Assembly: GCA_023055425.1 (NCBI GenBank)
Contig: JALGPY010000006.1
Coordinates: 89,563,935-89,627,934 of the forward strand
Origin: Linanthus parryae
Taxonomy: Eukaryota; Streptophyta; Magnoliopsida; Ericales; Polemoniaceae
Length of the DNA stretch: 64,000 nucleotides
Direction of reading: 5' to 3'
How positions within the stretch are numbered: position 1 is the stretch's first letter; each line of letters opens with the position of its first letter. This document shows positions 32,379 through 43,870 of this stretch, piece after piece. The notes under the pieces are model-generated. The model searched no databases. It saw nothing but the letters and a program-made list of their open reading frames with translations, and was not told the DNA's origin. The translations under genes and the position numbers were made by a program.

Positions 32379-33742
32379 TGTAGGATTTTGATGCAGGTAA
32401 CGCAGCGGAATAACAAAAACTTAATCCTGCTCAACCCCTCCACAGATCGCAGGCAAGCATTCATAACATGATTAGGGATAGTGAATTGTGTACCTTAGTT
32501 TGTGTGATCACTACGAAGAATTGTGTCTTCGTCTCTATGGTCACCGGATTGCAGCTGGAATCCTTCTCCACGTGTAGTGCTAGCAATGGTAGAAGGAGGC
32601 AAAAGATCGCGCAAAACGGAGCACGAAGCACCGCGCCACAAGGTGGCCGGCGGCACTAGGGGCGGACGGGTAAGATACTTCGGCCTCTTGCCCTGTCTCT
32701 CCCCTTGCTTTGTTATGTTCTCTCAATAATGACTTGTTGTAGAGAAATAATAAGCTAGAGTGCCCTTATATAGTTAATAACTCCTTATTAACTACATATT
32801 TGCCCCAATACTAATCATGTCCATACACGAATTAGTCCACCTTGTAAATTAGTCCTACTAACTTTGCACGTGATTACGTTATGATCCTTTTAATCGATTA
32901 GTTCAACTAATTAATTTCCAATTCCAGTTTAATCCATTCGGTGTGTAACCCTATAGGTTTCTACTTAGTTGACAGTAACTATTACAAACATAGAGCGGTG
33001 TGTAGCAACACATCTATGCTACCCAACTAATAGAAGAATCAGTGATCCAACAAACCAAGTGCCAAATGTTACCGTGTTGTATCAATCCCTTTGTCTCCAT
33101 ATTTGGATTGGGCATGAGACATAATTGTCACACTCGTATATCCAATCCATAGTTTCTCAATCCTGGGAATAGGCTTATCTATACATATAACATCAATATC
33201 TTTCTTAGTCTGGCCAGACATTCCATAAGCATTACCCCTCGAGTGGTCGTGGATATTTGCTCCCATTATGTGGGAGGGATAAATCGTCTCTACATCACTA
33301 CCATTTCAAAGCTTGCTTCCTATCATGCCCGATGACTATCTTTATACAGCGACGGTGTAACTTTTGATAATATCAAAGCATGATATTTCAAAACTAGAGT
33401 ATCTAGTGACCTCAAGTCTAAGGATTATAACACCATTAGCACTACGAGAAGCACTTGTGACTTTAACATAACTTAATGTAGTTTTCTCGTTGTGGGTTAA
33501 TCCAATATGCCATTACTCCCAATGCATACCTATGTGTTAGACTTGATATCTCTATATCAATCTACCCACATACTACTCCATAGTGATCGTCCTATTAATC
33601 AATATAATGGACTAGGGATATTTAAAATATAACATTTATAACTTCATTCTTGCTAACATATCTCCATATCGTTAACACAATGAATAGTAAGTCAATATAA
33701 ATGTCACAATAAATTGATTGCCTCTAGGCCACAATTCCAACA
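32379..33742 (-). mobile_element. Copia element 3 LTR (3' LTR, about 1.36 kb)
   Basis: On the reverse strand it starts TGTTGGAATTGTGG directly after a PPT (AGTGCAAGTGGGAGA, forward 33743-33757) and ends ...GATGC.. CAAAATCCTACA at 32379, so TG...CA. It contains the leader phrase 'TTCCGCTGCGTTACCTGC' near the end, usual for Tork/Angela-type copia LTRs. There is no second LTR in the window, since the 5' part of the element is missing. Confidence 0.8.
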
Positions 33743-35540
33743 ATCTCCCACTTGCACTAAAGTCAATCTGGTGCATCATATGCCTATTATTCTAGCGCGA
33801 CCCTCATGCTTTCGTTGCATGGTAGGCAAGACCTCTTCTGGTACTTCGCATAAATTCACATCTCCTCTATCGACAATCGAATGAGATAGAATCTTCTGAG
33901 TATGAGCATCTGATGCATCATTTATACTCAGTCCTACGTGATAGAAACGACAACTAAATCTTGTCGGGAACCTTTCCAGCCCACAGTCCCTCTACTAAGG
34001 CAAAACACAAAACTTGACTATTATCTGAAAACATCTTTGTAGGATGAAATCTTTCTCTCCTCCATGTATCAAGAATTTATCCATAGTTCTTCTCAAGTAC
34101 TTAAGGAAATTCTTGACACCTATCCAGTGACTCTCACCCGCATTTGACTGGTATCTATATGTCATACCATATGACATGTCTGTCCTAGTACATAGCATGT
34201 TGTGCCTAATAAATCTTATTCATAGGGTCCTTCTCAATCTAATTGGAATGACACTTAGCCTTCCAAAGACTAATTCCATGTGACATGGGTAAGAATCTAC
34301 ATTCTTGCATGTTGAACTGTTTCAACACCTTTGTCAATATATGTACTTTAACTTAAGCCGAACAACCTTCTTGATCTATCCCAATAGATCTTTATAGGTT
34401 GATTCGCCTAAGTCCTTCATTGAAATCGATGCCCTAGCCAATCTTCACCAGATTACAGAGTAGGGACATCATTCCCAATGATCAATATGTCTCTACATAC
34501 AAGCACGAAAATATAACAGTTCTCCCACTAACCTTATTGTAAACACAAGCTTGATCTTCATTCTTGATGAATCGAAGATTCCAACCCGAAAAGCTTGATT
34601 CAATCCATAAAATGGATCGTTGCAACTTACACACTTTTGAGCAGGCTCTAGATCGACAAAACCCCTTAGATGTGTCATACACATCCTCACAGAGGTTTCT
34701 ATATCCATCTTCCAAATTGTGCAAGGTACAAGTGCGGCAAGATGCGAATGGAATTAAGCATCGCAACTGGGGAAAAGTTTCGTCATAGTCTATACTATGA
34801 ACTCTCTGAAAACATTCAGCCACCAATCGTACCTTAAAAATAATCATATTACCATCTATGTTAGTTTTTTTAAAACCCACTTGCACATTTTGGGTCTTAC
34901 CCTTTTAGGTGGTTCCAACAAAGTCCATACTTTGTTCGCATATATGGATTCAATTTCGGATCTTATGGCTCCAAGCCATTTCTGAGAGTATGGCCTACTT
35001 TGGCCACCATATAGGATGTATGCTGATCTCCATGAGAAATATATCACCGGGCTATGAGAAATCTACATTTCTCTAACCCCCTTGACATATCCTACCCAAC
35101 CTACGAGGTTATTGTGTTACTTGATGATGTTGCTCCACAACATCTTGTGATCCTGCTCATGTTCCATCAAAGGATCAATGTTCTATTGTGGTTTTTGAAC
35201 TCCTTCAAGTTCTATTGTCCTCCCACTATTTCTTTTAGAGACATTCTCTTTCGAGAAACATAGCGGTTCGAGCAACAAACACTATGTTCTCGATTGGATA
35301 GTAGAAATAATATCATTTCGTTTCATCAGGATATCCCACAAAATACATTTATCCAAATTGGGACCAAGTTTATCTCTGTAAACGTTTTACATAAACTTCA
35401 CAACCCCAAATCATTATGAATGACATACTAGGACACCTCCTAATCCATATCTCATATGGTGTTTTTTCATAACCGTCGAGAAAACTGCAGTAAGTAGCGC
35501 ATGGCCCCAAAACTAAACTGGAAGTTCTGTTTGGATTAAA
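33743..35540 (-). pseudogene. Copia element 3 pol remnant (integrase end, RT, RNase H), heavily decayed
   Basis: In order on the reverse strand: integrase C-terminal text (SFWGHALLTAVFS near 35480; VARTAMFLERE-like near 35260), the RT start (WLGAIRSEIESIYANKVWTLLEPPKRVRPKMCKWV at 35047-34856), then KVRLVAECFQRVHSIDYDETFPQL, VCKLQRSILWIESS and FIKNEDQACVYNKVSG. The catalytic motif has decayed to YVETY at about 34485. Further on is the RNase H side (RTDMSYGMTYRYQSNAGESHW, 34198-33995). Stops and frameshifts are everywhere. The wording matches the Tork/Angela-like lineage; this is an old copy. Confidence 0.8.
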
Positions 35541-36270
35541 ATCCACAAGACACTTGTCAGTCTTAGGTTAAATGCTATAATTATTGCTCTGTTAAATGCT
35601 ATAAGTAGGGGGCTTTATGATTGCACCCGGGCCTTAAGAACTTGACACATGCGCAAGGGGGTTAATATAGATATTCCAAAACAAGATTCTAGTTTGGGAC
35701 ACGTGGACCAACCAGCAATCCACATACGTCTACCCAGCAGTACGCGTGTACACTGTATCATGCCATGTCAGCACCAAGGACTTTTAGATAGTGTCCCTTG
35801 CATATCATTTATTCACACGGGAGCCAGGGGACTTAGTGGTTTGGAGGCAGGAACAAGGCTCATCATTGTGTATCAAAACTGAGACTTGCCTAACCTCCTC
35901 CGTATAAACAGGCCTGGTCAAATGGTCACACGACATGGTCTTGGCCACAGCCTCCCGAGATCTTCTCCATGACATGCTTAATGGCTTTAATGGTGGGTTT
36001 AGTTAGCTCATATACTTCCACATAACCCTCATTATGACCGTTGGGGATCGACTTGTAATATAATGAAGGTACCATCTTCTCAGGGGCAAGATTGATTGCA
36101 GATTGGTAGGCCTATCACACCCTGCAAGCTGTCTCTATCCTTCGTTATACACTTTGCGTGTTTCCATCCCCTTTCAATTATCATCCTAGGGTTTCCACAT
36201 CTGTCGACTTATCTGGTTGTGGCTTTGGTTACCTGAAGCCTGAACTAATTCACTTGACCCCATCAACAAA
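35541..36270 (+). mobile_element. Divergent gypsy LTR-like remnant
   Basis: 'gcgcaagggggttaa' then TATAGATATTCC at 35663 parallels the PPT and LTR start of the gypsy element (aaaaagggggctaa then TGTAGATAGTGC, 46467-46490). The phrase 'GGGACTTAGTGGTTTGGA' also recurs (35827 against 46634). It is much more diverged than the 38941 element and incomplete, so it is probably an older relative. Confidence 0.5.
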
Positions 36271-36279
36271 TCCCCTCTA

Positions 36280-36369
36280 CAATTAGCTGTGATTAAATGA
36301 TGAACTTTGGTGTTCATCTTCATTAATGAGATGAGTTCATTTTTGGAATTAGTTTTATCACTTTCTTCA
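36280..36369 (+). mobile_element. Copia element 4, truncated 5' LTR
   Basis: The last ~90 bases match the end of the 3' LTR at 48920-49014 (AATTAGCT..., AAATGATGAACTT, TTCATTAATG, CACTTTCTTCA). Sequence before about 36280 does not match, so the LTR start is lost. Confidence 0.75.
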
Positions 36370-36381
36370 TGGTATCAGAGC
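36370..36381 (+). other. Primer-binding site of copia element 4
   Basis: TGGTATCAGAGC, a perfect initiator Met-tRNA complement, immediately follows the LTR end CTTCA. Confidence 0.93.
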
Positions 36382-36565
36382 GTGAAAGCTCACCGCTCCA
36401 TCAATCCTTTCTTCTCCTCTGCTGGCTCTTCTCGTTGTAGTGTCGCCTCATCCTTCTCCGGTGTTTAATTCGTTCTTCTCTCCATTTCTCGTTGCTTTGT
36501 GGTGCTATCATTGACGATTTGACTACTTTCTACAAATTAGGGAACATTCTATATCTCTTTTATCC

Positions 36566-37620
36566 ATGGCGACATATGAAGATACTCCTATAGGTCTCAA
36601 GTTCTTGATTTTTAATCTCAATTCCTTCATCCACATCCAGCTAGACTCCTCCAACTACAGCATCTGGAGAGCACAATTTGAAACGGTTCGTCAAGATAAT
36701 AATCTTCTTGACTATGTAAATGGGAAAATCTTGCCTCCTTCTATCTTTGGTTTCTGGTAATTCTACATTTTAAGTTCCGAATCCTGATGTTGTTTTGTGG
36801 AAATTGGTGGATTAACACCTAAAGAGGTTCTTAATTTCATCCATTTCTCCTTATGTTGTGCCTCTAATTCTGCATCTACCTCATGTCTCTTCTATCTTAT
36901 TGAGTTTAGAGACACATTTTGCCACTATGTGTGATCTCATATACACCAACTCCAAATGCTTCTCTGTATATTGAAAAGAAGGATCTCACTATGGATGCTT
37001 ATCTTGCTAAAATGAAACATCTCACTGATAGTCATCTTCAAATTATTGAAGTAGTTCAAGAAGAGGATATTATATTGTACATTCTTAAAGGATTACCACC
37101 AAACTATGATCCCTTGAAGTCTAACACTAGAATCCTCTCCTATTTATGTGACTGGACCGAGTTCTCTCTTATTTAGTGAACAACTACATATGTCTATGTC
37201 CAAATTAACAATGTCCACAGCTCATTCCTCCCCAATAATTATTCAAGAGACTATTCAGGCCTATTTTGTGCAGAGGAGGTAGACACTCATGTTACAACAA
37301 GTACAGTGGTGGTAGATTCTCTGGTAGAACAGATAATTCCCAAAATGCTGGTCAGTATCATGCTCCAAAACATATAAGTCAGTATCACAAAGGCAGAGGT
37401 TGCTCTTAAGACCTTCTAGTAGCTCATAAGTGGAGTTTCATATATGTGGCAAAGTAGAACATGAGGCTCTTGAGTAACAGGTTGGATACCTTTAAAAATG
37501 CTTCCCCATGTGGTGTTCTTGGTTCAAGACCTCAATCTCCACATTCGATGCATGTCCACTATTGGCTACAGTCATCACAACATATGCATGCATCATCAGC
37601 CTCTCATTCACCTGCATGAC
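36566..37620 (+). pseudogene. Copia element 4 gag, broken
   Basis: It begins MATYEDTPIGLKFLIFNLNSF and HIQLDSSNYSIWRAQFETV (typical copia gag N-terminus, DUF4219/UBN2 type). It is interrupted, then resumes with MDAYLAKMKHLTDSHLQ, VVQEEDIILYILKGLPPNYDPL (36919-37176). Several stops; the zinc knuckle is not clearly retained. Confidence 0.82.
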
Positions 37621-38940
37621 CTGCTTCTCATGTTTCCCAAAAGCCATGGTTGTTTGACATTGGTGCAAGTCATTACATGATCAATGAAATTCAAGACTTG
37701 GATTCAGCTCATTTGTACCAAGGACATGACTCATCTCCTATTGGAAATGGCACTCTAATGCTAAACATTCATATTGGAAGTGGTAAGCTAGTGTCGACTT
37801 CTCACATTTTTCATCATGATCATGTTATCCATTCTCCTAAGAACCTTGTTTCTGTTTCTAAGTTTACTAAAGACAATAACTGTACCCTCACTTGAAATGC
37901 TCAAGGTTACTTGATACAGGACAATGCAACTCAACACATCCTGTTTAGAACTCCTTTTTCATCTATATGCAACAATTTACCTCATGTATTGTCTATTCCT
38001 TGGGAAAATTGGAAGCTAGTATGTGAGCATTGTAATGTAGCATAAAGTCATAACCTACAATTTTCTCCATCAACCACCAAAACTCATGTTCCCTTTAAAA
38101 TTGTGCATTCTGATGTTTGGGGACCAACTCCTCAAGATTCCTTCAGCGAATTATTGTAATATTTTATTTTCATTGATTTTTACAAGATGTTGTTGGTTGT
38201 ATCCTCTTCAAACCAAATTTGGTTCTGTATGCTTCTTATGTTCATTTTATTACTTTATTGATACTCAATTTCATGCTTTTGTTAAGATCTTCAGAACTAA
38301 AATTTGTGGTGAGTTTATGAGAAAACAATTTGGTTCTTAACTTCAAAGTGAAGGCACTCTCTACCAAACTATATTCCCTCACACTTCTGAATAGGCTGGC
38401 CGAGTTGAGAGAAGGCATAAGCATTTAGTAGAATTGTTATTGCCTTGTTACACGCACATATGCCTCTCTATTTGTGGCTTGGCTTTCTTGCAATATCTAA
38501 CTTCTTAATTAATAAATTGCATAAAGTTCATTTGAACTATAAATCTTCTTATGAATGCCTATTTCATTATATTCCTAATCATTCATTTCTTAATGCACGT
38601 GGTTGTCTCTTTTTTTCCCCTTATTGAGGCTTAATAACTCTCATAAGCTGCATCCAATGTCCACTAACTGCATATTTCTTGGATATTGCACAGCCTCAAA
38701 AGAGTATAGATGTCTTGATTTGCAGAGCTATAAAGTCTATAATTCTAGACATGGGATCTTTCATGAACTTGTATTTCCATTTCATGTCTCTTCTCAATTT
38801 TCTTTTGTGACTGATGTATCTTCCAAGTCATTATTTCCTTGTGTTTTCATTTTTAATCCATTTACTATTTCATCATCTTAATTTAACTCAACGATGCATG
38901 TCCCTTCTCTCAACTGAATTTATTCCTCCTCCTTCACCAT
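37621..38940 (+). pseudogene. Copia element 4 protease and integrase, broken
   Basis: Protease: WLFDIGASHYMINEIQDLD (37650 on), where the active-site DS/TG has become DIG. IHSPKNLVSVSKFTKDN follows. The integrase start FKIVHSDVWGPTPQDS (near 38095) holds the first Asp. The C-terminal integrase region reads PLYLWLGFLAISNFLINKLH, LNYKSSYECLFH and HKLHPMSTNCIFLGYCTASKEYRCLD (38445-38881). The coding stops at 38940, where the gypsy element is inserted; the RT continues at 47096. Confidence 0.82.
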
Positions 38941-39539
38941 TGTAGATAGTGCTTTCCAGACAGACAGATCTTGGCCACGTGGCGATCATCCAGCACACTA
39001 GCTGTGCTCCACACACACTGGATCACCACATCCACGTGGGGGCTGCGAGACAGGGCCCTCGCATACCACCACACGGGACTTGTAGGGTCTTAGTGGTTTG
39101 GAGGCTAGAGTAAGTTCCGTCGTGCGCGAGCGACACCCAAGCCCGCGCGCGACCTTTAGTAACTGTTTTGAGAGATTTATGGCACGAGCTCCATAAACGC
39201 GGTCAACCTCATAACGGTTCCGGTATACGCGGACGAAGTGCGTAACGGTCCCTACATATGCGGACGAACGTGCCGTTGTGGTTAAGGTAATTAAGCCGCC
39301 ATTAATGGGCGCATTAACTCACTACAACGATCATATTCTCCACTATATATAGGATCGTTAACCCTTCCATAAAACGAATCACCTGAACTACGCGGGAGCT
39401 CTGCCAAAATTCTGTCTCTCTCTCATACAGTTTCCACTGCCTTACTCTCTCCCTACACACACCCTACTCTTTCCGTGTTCTTTCTATCCCCTACTCTTGG
39501 TGTATATTGAATCTTTCCCAAAGGATTCTCTCGTACACA
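38941..39539 (+). repeat. 5' LTR of the gypsy/Tat element
   Basis: TG...CA ends; TATATATA at 39344-39351 in 'CACTATATATAGG' is a good TATA box; a CT-rich transcribed leader follows. It lacks an 8-base insert (CCGCGCTG-like, after CACCAC) that the 3' LTR has. Confidence 0.92.
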
Positions 39540-39560
39540 TTTGGTGAACCCGACGTGAAC
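39540..39560 (+). other. Primer-binding site of the gypsy element
   Basis: TTTGGTGAACCCGACGTGAA directly follows the LTR. The TGG start fits a tRNA 3' end (CCA). The tRNA species was not identified by eye. Confidence 0.6.
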
Positions 39561-39578
39561 TTACCACTGCAAGCAACC

Positions 39579-40963
39579 ATGTCTCATGAGGACGATGTTA
39601 GCAACAGATCTCCCTCCACCGAGACGATTTCGGGAGAGGAGACCCGTCATAATTCCGCGGCCGCCGGCGGAACTCCGACTTTGGAGACTTTGAACGCCAC
39701 TATCCAGAATCAGGCGAAGGCTCTCCAGGCTCATCCCGCACAGATGGATCGAATAATGGCCATTTTGGGAACCCATTCCCCAAATCCGGCATCGGGTGTT
39801 GCTGTCTCGCAGGGAGGAGGAGCCTCTACCACCGAGGGGACGAAGGTAGTGCCTACGCCACCTAACTCTAACTCGCAAACCCCACCAGCAATGGTGCAGC
39901 TACCCTCTGTCCAGGGACAAACGATCCAAATATCGTCCCTTGTCACACATATTCCCCAACCACCAACTGTGGCATCCAATATCTCTTCACAGTATCCCTT
40001 GCCTCCTCCGCCGGCACCTCGAAGCAACGTGGCTTACACCCCTAGCCCAACCGCGGTATATGTGTCCCCGCCGGCTGCAACTCCTCCTCCTGTTGCGGGA
40101 GGGAGCGAACCGGAATGTATGACGTCGTTGCAGCGGCGCATAGAGACGTTCCTGGCCAATCAACCTTTTGCAGATACTATCATTCCAAAGGTCGACAACG
40201 AAACACCAATCCCACGCGAGATTTATCTGATGCCCAATCCTGCAGGGTATAAGGCCCCTAAGTGGGATAAGTTTGAATATGGCAACGGGAATGCTCACGA
40301 GAACGTCACGGGTTTTATCGATGTAATGGGGCCGATCCCAGGTTGCTGATGCGTGAGTTCCCGAAATCTTTGGGAAATGTGGCCTACAAATGGTATAGAA
40401 CGCTGGAGGCTGGATCTGTCAAAAATTGGGATGACATGGTTCAGAGGTTCTACACAAAATTCTTCCAGATGGAGGAGAAGGTCACGATGATTCATCTCTC
40501 TCGTATGTATCAGAAACGCGAGGAGGATGGTGTCACCTTCATCATGAAGTTCAGAGCAAAATCATTGGAGTGCAGAGATGAAGTGCTCGAGGACAGGCTC
40601 GTGGAGATATGCTTGCAAGGCATGCGAGACGAGTACAAAGGTATGCTAATCAATCTGCAAAATCCTACCTTTTCGAAGTTGATTGAATGTACGAAGAACA
40701 TAGAGCCTATATTGGAGAGTCAAAAGAAGAAGCACGCCCCTGAACGACCCTCAGGGGGAACCACTTTCAAGATTGGAAGGTTTAGTTATAAGAGGGGGCG
40801 CGAAGCTGAGGTCAATACAGTTTCACCACAAAAGCAGCCCAGGGTTACAACTTCAGATGCGCCGCCTCTACCATGCTCGATAGAGGAAGTGATTGACTTA
40901 TGCAAACAGTTGCGCAAAGTCGGGTTTTTCCTCCACTCGAAAGAATACCCTCCAAGGAGATGA
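39579..40963 (+). pseudogene. Gypsy/Tat gag, frameshifted
   Basis: The ATG at 39579 starts MSHEDDVSNRSPSTETIS, a Pro/Ser/Thr-rich N-terminal region (about 200 residues), followed by PGYKAPKWDKFEYGNGNAHENVTGF leading into the capsid domain. At about 40340 the frame is lost (PIPGC*) and resumes from 40343: LMREFPKSLGNVAYKWYRTL, SVKNWDDMVQRFYTKFF, FIMKFRAKSLECRDEVLEDRLVE, the Retrotrans_gag core. It ends at 40963 with another break. Confidence 0.88.
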
Positions 40964-41355
40964 TGAGAGATCCAAAGTGGTGCGAGTGCCATGGAAATAT
41001 TATGCACCCCACATCTGACTGCAAGAAGCTCATGCACATGGTGAGTCGGAAAATGAAGGAAGGGGAGCTAATCGTCAGTGATAAAAGGCAGGATGTCCGT
41101 AATAATCCGTTGCCGGCTCATGCAGAGCAAGAACCGAAAGGCAAAGAGGTAGCCATGATTGCAATTATGGACCTTGAAGAGATTGTGGAAGATGGGCTGC
41201 CCATCATTGCTGAAGTTCACAACGACGAGGACTATAGCGTAGACACAGAGGATGAGCGTGCTGACAGGATGAAGGGGCCGCACGGGTTCAGCAAGTTCTT
41301 TGATGAAATGAACTTTTCGGAGAAGTGCCGGAAAGAGATGAAAAAGCGATTCTAA
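40900..41355 (+). pseudogene. Gypsy/Tat gag C-terminus with C-H-H-C knuckle
   Basis: It continues in a shifted frame: KWCECHGNIMHPTSDCKKLMH. The spacing C-x2-H-x4-H-x4-C resembles the knuckle of Tat-type gag, with His where the second Cys normally stands. An acidic stretch follows (NDEDYSVDTEDERAD). The frame ends EMKKRF* at 41355, overlapping the protease frame. Confidence 0.75.
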
Positions 41356-42107
41356 GAGTAGCAGACGACTTCGAGGAAGACATCGTGGTCTCCAAAGGGA
41401 AAGTTGTTAGGGCTTCTCGCTCTACGGAGAAGATTATGACTTTCTCCGCAAGTGACAAGAAGACGGATTCGAGTCATCAGAAGCCCTTGTATGTAACAGC
41501 GGTGATCAATGACGTCGAATTCAAGATGGCATTTGTTGATGGAGGAGCAGCCGTCAACGTAGTCTCGCTCAACACTCTAAATGTGGCAGGAATCCCGGAG
41601 AAGAAGATTTTCAGGCGCCCCCCGCTGATGGGATTCGGGAGTGATTCCAGGATGACGATGGGATGGATTCGCCTAGGCATCCAGATAGGAAAAATCAAGT
41701 GTTCAGCTAAATTCTACGTCATTGATGCGAATACTATGTATCACATGATCATAGGGAGAGCTTGGATTCATCGTTTTGACGCGGTTCCCTCAACAGCTCA
41801 CCAGGTGATGAAGACCATCTGGAATGACAGAGTAGTGGAGATACCAGCTTCGGTAAACCCCTTCAATTTAAATGAGGCGCATCTCACAGAAGCGGTATGG
41901 TTTACTGAAATGGCAGACGAGAAAACGCCAGGGCCATTTAATCCGACTCCTCTCCCTTGGATGGGAGGACATCAAGGATCAGTCACCAGCAGGAGTAATG
42001 GTGACGAGGGAGGGGGCCAAGGAAAAGGCATCCGCACGCGAAAAGGCGCCGCAGGTCGTCTACCAAAGGAAGAACGTGTACACTTTGAAAAGAGTGGTAA
42101 AACATGA
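41325..42107 (+). pseudogene. Gypsy/Tat aspartic protease region
   Basis: KPLYVTAVINDVEFKMAFVDGGAAVNVVSLNTL is the retropepsin active-site region; the usual D-S/T-G reads D-G-G here. VIDANTMYHMIIGRAWIHRFDAVPSTAHQ is the conserved IIGRxWL-like second half, typical of Tat-type elements. The reading frame breaks at about 42100, before RT. Confidence 0.85.
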
Positions 42108-42267
42108 TCTTGTGGGCAAAGAGATAGAAAGCTTCTACTCCAACGAAAAGAAGTGCTACCGCATCTGAAGGTGCGAGGGGGTACCCCCATCCGAGCATGG
42201 AGATACACCTGGGCAAGTCAGTCAAATTGCACACGCCCCGGAGGAGGACAAGCCAAAATCGGAGGTT

Positions 42268-43221
42268 TTGGAGGATAAACTGAAAGGAGCACCTGAGTGC
42301 ATGGAAGACAAGCCGAGGCCCCAGAAGCAGGAACTGAAAGAGGTGTTCCTAAGTCCGAGCGAAGAAAAGAAGAGGCCTGTCTTTCTGAGCGCAGACCTCA
42401 CAAGCGATGAGGAAGCAAGTTTGCTGCAGATGCTGACTGAATATAAGGACTTGTTTGCCTGGGAGTATGATGAGATGCCTGGTTTGGACACGAGCGTGAC
42501 TATGCACAGATTGGATGTTATCCCGGGATCTAGACCGGTAAAGCAAACTGCAAGAAGTTTCAGGCCAGAGATAAACGTGAAAATCAAGCAAGAAATTGTC
42601 AAGTTATTGACTGCCAGGTTTATTGAGCCGAATCATCATCCCACCTGGTTGGCCAACATCGTGCCTGTGGTAAAGAAGAATGGGCAACTTCGTATTTGCG
42701 TCGACTTCAGAGACCTCAACCGCTTCTGCCCCAAGGATGACTTCCCGCTGCCCAACATCGATCTGCTCATCGATTCTACTGCAGGGCACCGGATGTTCAG
42801 CTTCATGGATGGCTTCAGCGGATATAACCATATTAAAATGCATCCCCAAGATGCATGAAAAACTGCGTTCGTTACACTTGTGGGGGTCTTTAACTATACA
42901 GTTATGCCCTTTGGACTAAAAAATGCGGGTGCGACTTATCAGCGAGCAATGATGGCTCTATTTCATGACATGATGCACCAGGAAGTGGAGTTCTATGTTG
43001 ATGATCTGGTTGTCAAGTCCAAAGAGGAAGCAGACCACTTGGAGGACCTGCGGAAAGCACTCGAAAGATGCAGAAGTTTCCAGCTGAAAATGAACCCTAT
43101 GAAATGTGCATTTGGAGTGACTTCTGGGAAGTTCTTAGGATGCGTAATACATCGGCAAGGCATCGAGCCTGACCCCGTGAAAGTATCGGCTATCACTAGC
43201 ATGACGGCGCCACATAATTAG
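42268..43221 (+). pseudogene. Gypsy/Tat reverse transcriptase, with in-frame stops
   Basis: FAWEYDEMPGLDTSVTMHRL, then ARFIEPNHHPTWLANIVPVVKKNGQL, RICVDFRDLNRFCPKDDFPLP, FMDGFSGYNHIKMHPQDA* (TGA at 42856), continuing in the same frame with KTAFVTLVGVFNYTVMPFGLKNAGATYQRAM, the catalytic EFYVDDLVVKS (YVDD intact) and FLGCVIHRQGIEPDP. A second stop lies at 43219. The palm and catalytic Asp residues are intact, but the stops show it is not functional as written. Confidence 0.93.
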
Positions 43222-43870
43222 AGCACTCTGAAAACGTTCCTAGGGAAATTATCTTACTTGCGGAGATTCATTCCGGCGATTGCAGAAATAACTTTTTGCT
43301 TCAGCAATCTCCTTTAAAAGAATGCTGTATATAATTGGACGGAGGAACATGAGGCCGCATTTGGGAAGCTGAAGGACCTACTGACATCATCAAGGGTAAT
43401 GATTGCCCCACAGCTTGGATCGCCGCTGCTGTTGTACCTGACATCGACGAAGAAATCCATAGGGGCGCTTTTGGCTCAAGAATATGAAGGACAGGAAAGG
43501 CCGATTTATTACATCTCTCGCATAGTACAACCGGCCGAGTCAAGGTACACAGATACCGAACGCCATTGTCTTGCTTTGTTCTTTGTGATAGAAAATTTAA
43601 GGCATTACTTCGCCTCGTATGAGGCTCTCATCGCAGGCCTTCGTGCAGCCAGGGCGCTGGAAGTAAGCAATCTGGCGGTTATGGGAGATTCTAAGTTAAT
43701 CGTCAAACAAGCCTCAGGAGAGTACGGGTTGAAGGAGGTAAATCTGTTACCCTATCGGACTTTGGTGCAAAAGCTGGTACAAAAATTCTGCGATGTCAAG
43801 TACGAGCACACGCCCAGAGCTGATAATCGGCATGCTGATGCTTTATCCACTCTGGGATCTAAAGTTAGTG
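43222..43870 (+). pseudogene. Gypsy/Tat RNase H, fused to an archaeal-type RNase H fragment by an internal deletion
   Basis: LGKLSYLRRFIPAIAE, a stop near 43315, then EEHEAAFGKLKDLL, RPIYYISRIVQPAESRYTDTERHCLALFFVIENLRHYF. At about 43609-43620 the text jumps to SYEALIAGLRAARALEVSNLAVMGDSKLIVKQASGEYG ... NRHADALSTLGS, the second half of the archaeal-type RNase H. The intervening connection domain and the DGA-type first catalytic Asp of the archaeal-type domain are missing; its Glu (YEALI), the Asp of GDSKLIV and the Asp of HADAL remain. Confidence 0.85.

Noticed and set aside
32468..32729. ORFs in the copia element 3 LTR
   Set aside because: They lie within a non-coding LTR leader and carry no domain.
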